Positions 7,340 to 9,853 of a DNA stretch of 9,853 nucleotides are shown here, piece after piece. The number at the start of each line of letters is the position of its first letter. Within the stretch, counting starts at the first letter, position 1. Source of the stretch: Pseudomonadota bacterium (lineage in GTDB: Bacteria; Pseudomonadota; Gammaproteobacteria; Burkholderiales; Nitrosomonadaceae); NCBI GenBank assembly GCA_018240935.1, contig JAFEEV010000295.1:1-9853 (forward strand), read 5' to 3'. A program made the position numbers and the translations under genes. The notes below the pieces were generated by a model. That model was not told the DNA's origin, searched no databases, and saw only the letters and a program-made list of their open reading frames with translations.

Positions 7340-8947
7340 ATGAATATAGCGCTTTTAACTCGAAACTGCGGTTTGACACTGGCATTTGTGTGCGCACTGA
7401 TCAGTACTGCGGTTCTTGCCAAAAATACCAATATCAACGATTCCCCTGCAAGTTGTACTCGTGAATCCGGTCCGGCCGGCATTACCGCCGCCCGTTGGTC
7501 TAATCCCGAACAAGCGCAGGCTGCATTGACCAAACCTGGATTTGGCAAAATCGGTTTTATGACACAAGACGGCAAACCTCTTGTTGCTCATATTTACTTT
7601 CCAAGTCATTTTGACTCTGCAAATGGACCTGTCTGGTTTGTCATGCATGGCATAAAACGTAACGCCGATTATTATGCGGAAAATGCCGCTGCAGTCGCTG
7701 AGCGCTACCAAGCACTGACAGTTGTGATCGAATTTTCGCAGCGGTATTACCCTGCCAGTGAAGATTACACACTCGGCATCACTTCCAGCGGCCGGGCAGG
7801 ATTGCGGGCGGAGCGCGAAGGCCGCTATCTTAAGCCTGATGCTTTTCTGTACAACGAGGTTGAACGTGTTTTTGAAGCTGTACGGCAGACGTTAAGAGGT
7901 AGTCAACGCGGTTATTACTTATTCGGTCATAGTGCCGGTGCGCAGTTTACTCACCGGATGTTGACATTCGTTCCGTGCGCCCGAGTGCTCGGCGCCATAG
8001 CTGCTAATGCCGGTTGGTATACTTTGCCAATTGAAGACGATCGAAAAAAGTTCGATATGCCATACAGCTTGAAAGGCAGCCCGGCTGAAAGTTATAACCT
8101 AAAAGCGCTATTGTCCGCTCCGCTTACACTGTTGCTCGGCACACAGGATATCAAAGGCCCAGACGAAGACAGGAATGTGCGAAACAAACCAGCGGCAATG
8201 GCCCAGGGTGTCAATCGGCTTGCGCGAGGTCATCATTATTTCGAAACCGGCCAATCATTGGCTCGTTCACTGGGTGTCCCTTTTGCGTGGAAATTAGTTT
8301 TGGCTCCCGGGGCGGAACACGATGTACAGCAGGTTATCGCCTCAGCAGGTTATTTAATGTTTGCCTCACCGAAGGAACCGGTTTGTGTATCAAGTATTGT
8401 TGAAGAAGCTGGAAAGATCGTTTTTAATGAAGTCTTGCTTCAACCACCTTACGGCGGTGACGGAGATGCGAATCACGATGGCGTTTTTCATCCTAAACAA
8501 GAACAATTCGTTGAAATCGTTAATGCTGGGAAAATGCCAGTTTGCCTTGCGGGATGGACATTGGAAGGAAAAGAGAAAAAAACGAAACATGTATTTCCGT
8601 TAGGGAAAGCATTAGCTCCTGGGAAAGCATGGGTTGTATTTAACGGCGGTATACCAACCGGTGATTTTGGTGAAAGTATGGTGCAACGTTCCACAAATGG
8701 TTTGCCGCTTGATCCCAAAGGTGACATTCTGACACTGCGCGATGCAAAAGGGCGGGTAGCCAAACAATTCTCTTGGGGCGATTGCGGTGGAATGACATGT
8801 AGCACTGACCACTGGCGGGGCGATCTATGGATGACAGGTTCTTCGCTCAGCCGGTGGCCCGATATCGATGGTCCGTGGCGTTTGCATCATGAAGTTACTA
8901 AAATTCCGATGTCACCAGGATTTAAAAATACCGGTGAGCGGTGGTAA
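7340..8947 (+). CDS. Exported alpha/beta-hydrolase with C-terminal lamin-tail domain
   Basis: 535 residues from the ATG at 7340. An upstream TTG (7298) in the same frame is possible but would add 14 residues before a good signal peptide and overlap the previous gene, so the ATG is preferred. Residues 1-27 are a signal peptide (hydrophobic 11-26, cut after VLA). The hydrolase domain (about 65-345) shows MHG (102-104), nucleophile Ser198 in GHSAGA, acid Asp270 in GTQD and base His327 in GAEHD, so the triad is intact. AGWYT (224-228) and the following layout match the cytoplasmic hydrolase of the cluster. Residues about 355-480 form a lamin-tail (LTD) domain: IVFNEVLLQPP, a Ca-loop-like DGDANHDG (374-381), QFVEIVNAG (389-397), LAGWTLEG and GDILTLRDAKG. 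LTD modules are often adhesion or substrate-positioning domains of secreted enzymes. It probably acts in the periplasm or outside; the substrate is unknown. Confidence 0.87.
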   Translation: MNIALLTRNCGLTLAFVCALISTAVLAKNTNINDSPASCTRESGPAGITAARWSNPEQAQAALTKPGFGKIGFMTQDGKPLVAHIYFPSHFDSANGPVWFVMHGIKRNADYYAENAAAVAERYQALTVVIEFSQRYYPASEDYTLGITSSGRAGLRAEREGRYLKPDAFLYNEVERVFEAVRQTLRGSQRGYYLFGHSAGAQFTHRMLTFVPCARVLGAIAANAGWYTLPIEDDRKKFDMPYSLKGSPAESYNLKALLSAPLTLLLGTQDIKGPDEDRNVRNKPAAMAQGVNRLARGHHYFETGQSLARSLGVPFAWKLVLAPGAEHDVQQVIASAGYLMFASPKEPVCVSSIVEEAGKIVFNEVLLQPPYGGDGDANHDGVFHPKQEQFVEIVNAGKMPVCLAGWTLEGKEKKTKHVFPLGKALAPGKAWVVFNGGIPTGDFGESMVQRSTNGLPLDPKGDILTLRDAKGRVAKQFSWGDCGGMTCSTDHWRGDLWMTGSSLSRWPDIDGPWRLHHEVTKIPMSPGFKNTGERW

Positions 8948-8950
8948 CGG

Positions 8951-8972
8951 AAACTCGAGTGTTATCGAGTTT
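8951..8972 (+). terminator. Weak hairpin after the exported hydrolase gene
   Basis: AAACTCGA (8951-8958) pairs with TCGAGTTT (8965-8972) around a 6-nt loop, starting 3 bases after the stop codon and followed by AATTTCTT. The stem has only three GC pairs and the T-tract is interrupted, so it may be a leaky terminator, an mRNA-end stabiliser or chance. It lies in the 125-base gap before the CapA gene, the widest gap in the cluster. Confidence 0.35.
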
Positions 8973-9072
8973 AATTTCTTGCTGACTCGCGCACATGTCG
9001 CAATCAGTAGCAATAAATCACCTCCATGCCGCAAAAGATCCAGGCTTGAAATAATTAAATTCTAAATAATCG

Positions 9073-9853
9073 ATGGCTAATTATCTAATTACATTTGTCG
9101 GTGATACAAGCTTTTGCGAAAGCTATCATATTCAGTTAAATGGCGAAGATCTTATCAAATCCAAAGGGCGTGCTTATTCCTTGCAACGAGTTACCCCGAT
9201 ATTAATGGCATCTGACTTAGTGGTCGCCAATCTTGAAACACCGCTTACTTTAAGAGCAAGCTCACCGCTTGAGGGCCATAAAAAGTTTATTCATTGGTCG
9301 GATCCGGTGGAGTCACCTAGTGTCCTTAAACAACATAACATTGGTGTTGTTTCTCTTGCCAATAACCATACCCTTGATTTTGGCGCTGAAGCCTTGCTGG
9401 AAACTTTTGACAGTTTGGATAAGAACGAAATTAAATGGTTTGGGGCAGGGTCGACCTCAACCGATGCGAAACGCCCATTTCGCAAAAAGATTATTGTTGG
9501 AAATGTAACGATGCCGATTGCAATAATTGGTGCGTTCGAATACCGCTCGCTCTATAAGCATCGACATGGTTTTTATGCGGATGATACTTCTCCGGGGGTT
9601 AATCAACTTTCCATAAAGCGCATTTGCAATCAAATTATCCGGCTCAAAAATAAAACACCTCAACCACTGGTAATTGTTTATCCTCACTGGGGGCAAAATT
9701 ATGAATGGCACTCCACTGAACAAGCCGTTATGGCTCAGTCTCTGGCAGATGCTGGTGCTGATCTCATTATCGGCCATGGTGCGCATATGCTGGGGGGGAT
9801 AGAGCGGAAAGGCACCGCATGGACGATATATAGCCTCGGCAATTTTGTGTTTA
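9073..9853 (+). CDS. CapA-family (PGA_cap) metallophosphoesterase-fold protein, partial
   Basis: The frame is open from ATG 9073 to the window end (260 residues), so the C-terminus is missing. A stop codon (TAA 9067-9069) lies just upstream in frame and rules out an earlier start. There is no clear Shine-Dalgarno sequence. Conserved blocks in order are FVGDTSF (8-14, Asp11), VVANLETPLT (50-59, Glu55), VSLANNHTLDFG (93-104, Asn98, His99, Asp102), a PHWGQNYEW block (204-212), DAGADLIIGHGAHML (226-240, His235, His238) and YSLGNFVF (253-260). These are the hallmarks of the PGA_cap/CapA family, whose namesake is needed for poly-gamma-glutamate capsule production. Unlike typical CapA it has no N-terminal membrane anchor or signal peptide and so looks cytoplasmic. 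It probably belongs to the same cluster as the upstream genes and may act on the same polymer or peptide product. Confidence 0.88.
   Translation, partial: MANYLITFVGDTSFCESYHIQLNGEDLIKSKGRAYSLQRVTPILMASDLVVANLETPLTLRASSPLEGHKKFIHWSDPVESPSVLKQHNIGVVSLANNHTLDFGAEALLETFDSLDKNEIKWFGAGSTSTDAKRPFRKKIIVGNVTMPIAIIGAFEYRSLYKHRHGFYADDTSPGVNQLSIKRICNQIIRLKNKTPQPLVIVYPHWGQNYEWHSTEQAVMAQSLADAGADLIIGHGAHMLGGIERKGTAWTIYSLGNFVF

Noticed and set aside
9018..9028. CACCTCC on the plus strand, a strong Shine-Dalgarno sequence if read on the minus strand
   Set aside because: The minus-strand frame after it is only about 33 codons, starts at best with TTG, and runs back into the hydrolase gene without any recognisable product.

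Overview
The window looks like a betaproteobacterial chromosome, most plausibly a Nitrosomonadaceae-type organism. This rests on a PEP-CTERM envelope protein with a textbook sorting tail, moderate GC in the genes with AT-rich spacers, and protein flavours typical of that group. The assignment is inference from sequence style, not a database match.

Left part (1-1277), minus strand. A partial gene for a small exported His/Met-rich protein of unknown function runs off the left edge. It is followed by a PEP-CTERM-anchored surface protein gene that has its own good sigma70-type promoter, a strong Shine-Dalgarno sequence and a downstream hairpin terminator.

Middle (about 1278-2172). Roughly 900 bases of AT-rich DNA hold no convincing gene. 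They contain a cluster of TTACTA/TAGTAA motifs, one with a hairpin followed by a T-run, a possible weak promoter and a possible 15-residue leader ORF ahead of the next gene.

Right part (2173-9853), plus strand. This is a compact six-gene cluster. In order it encodes: (1) a P-loop NTPase resembling the BioD/DUF1611 group; (2) a cytoplasmic alpha/beta hydrolase; (3) an HlyD-type membrane-fusion protein; (4) a multi-pass membrane protein that resembles the '7TM' domain usually fused to inactive transglutaminase, here joined to a D-Ala-D-Ala-ligase-like ATP-grasp domain whose key ATP- and metal-binding residues look replaced; (5) an exported alpha/beta hydrolase, paralogous to gene 2, carrying a C-terminal lamin-tail domain; and (6) a CapA-type (poly-gamma-glutamate capsule family) metallophosphoesterase-fold protein cut by the right edge. 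Genes 1-5 overlap or lie within 13 bases of each other. CapA follows after 125 bases that include a weak hairpin.

Taken together, the cluster has the parts expected of an envelope system that makes, moves or trims an amide-linked (peptide- or poly-amino-acid-like) product: a CapA protein, an ATP-grasp/7TM membrane component, a periplasmic adaptor, and one hydrolase on each side of the inner membrane. No intact peptide ligase is seen in the window. If the ATP-grasp half of gene 4 is inactive, the catalytic ligase should lie downstream of the right edge. I do not recognise this gene set as a named, characterised system, so it is the best candidate here for something undescribed.
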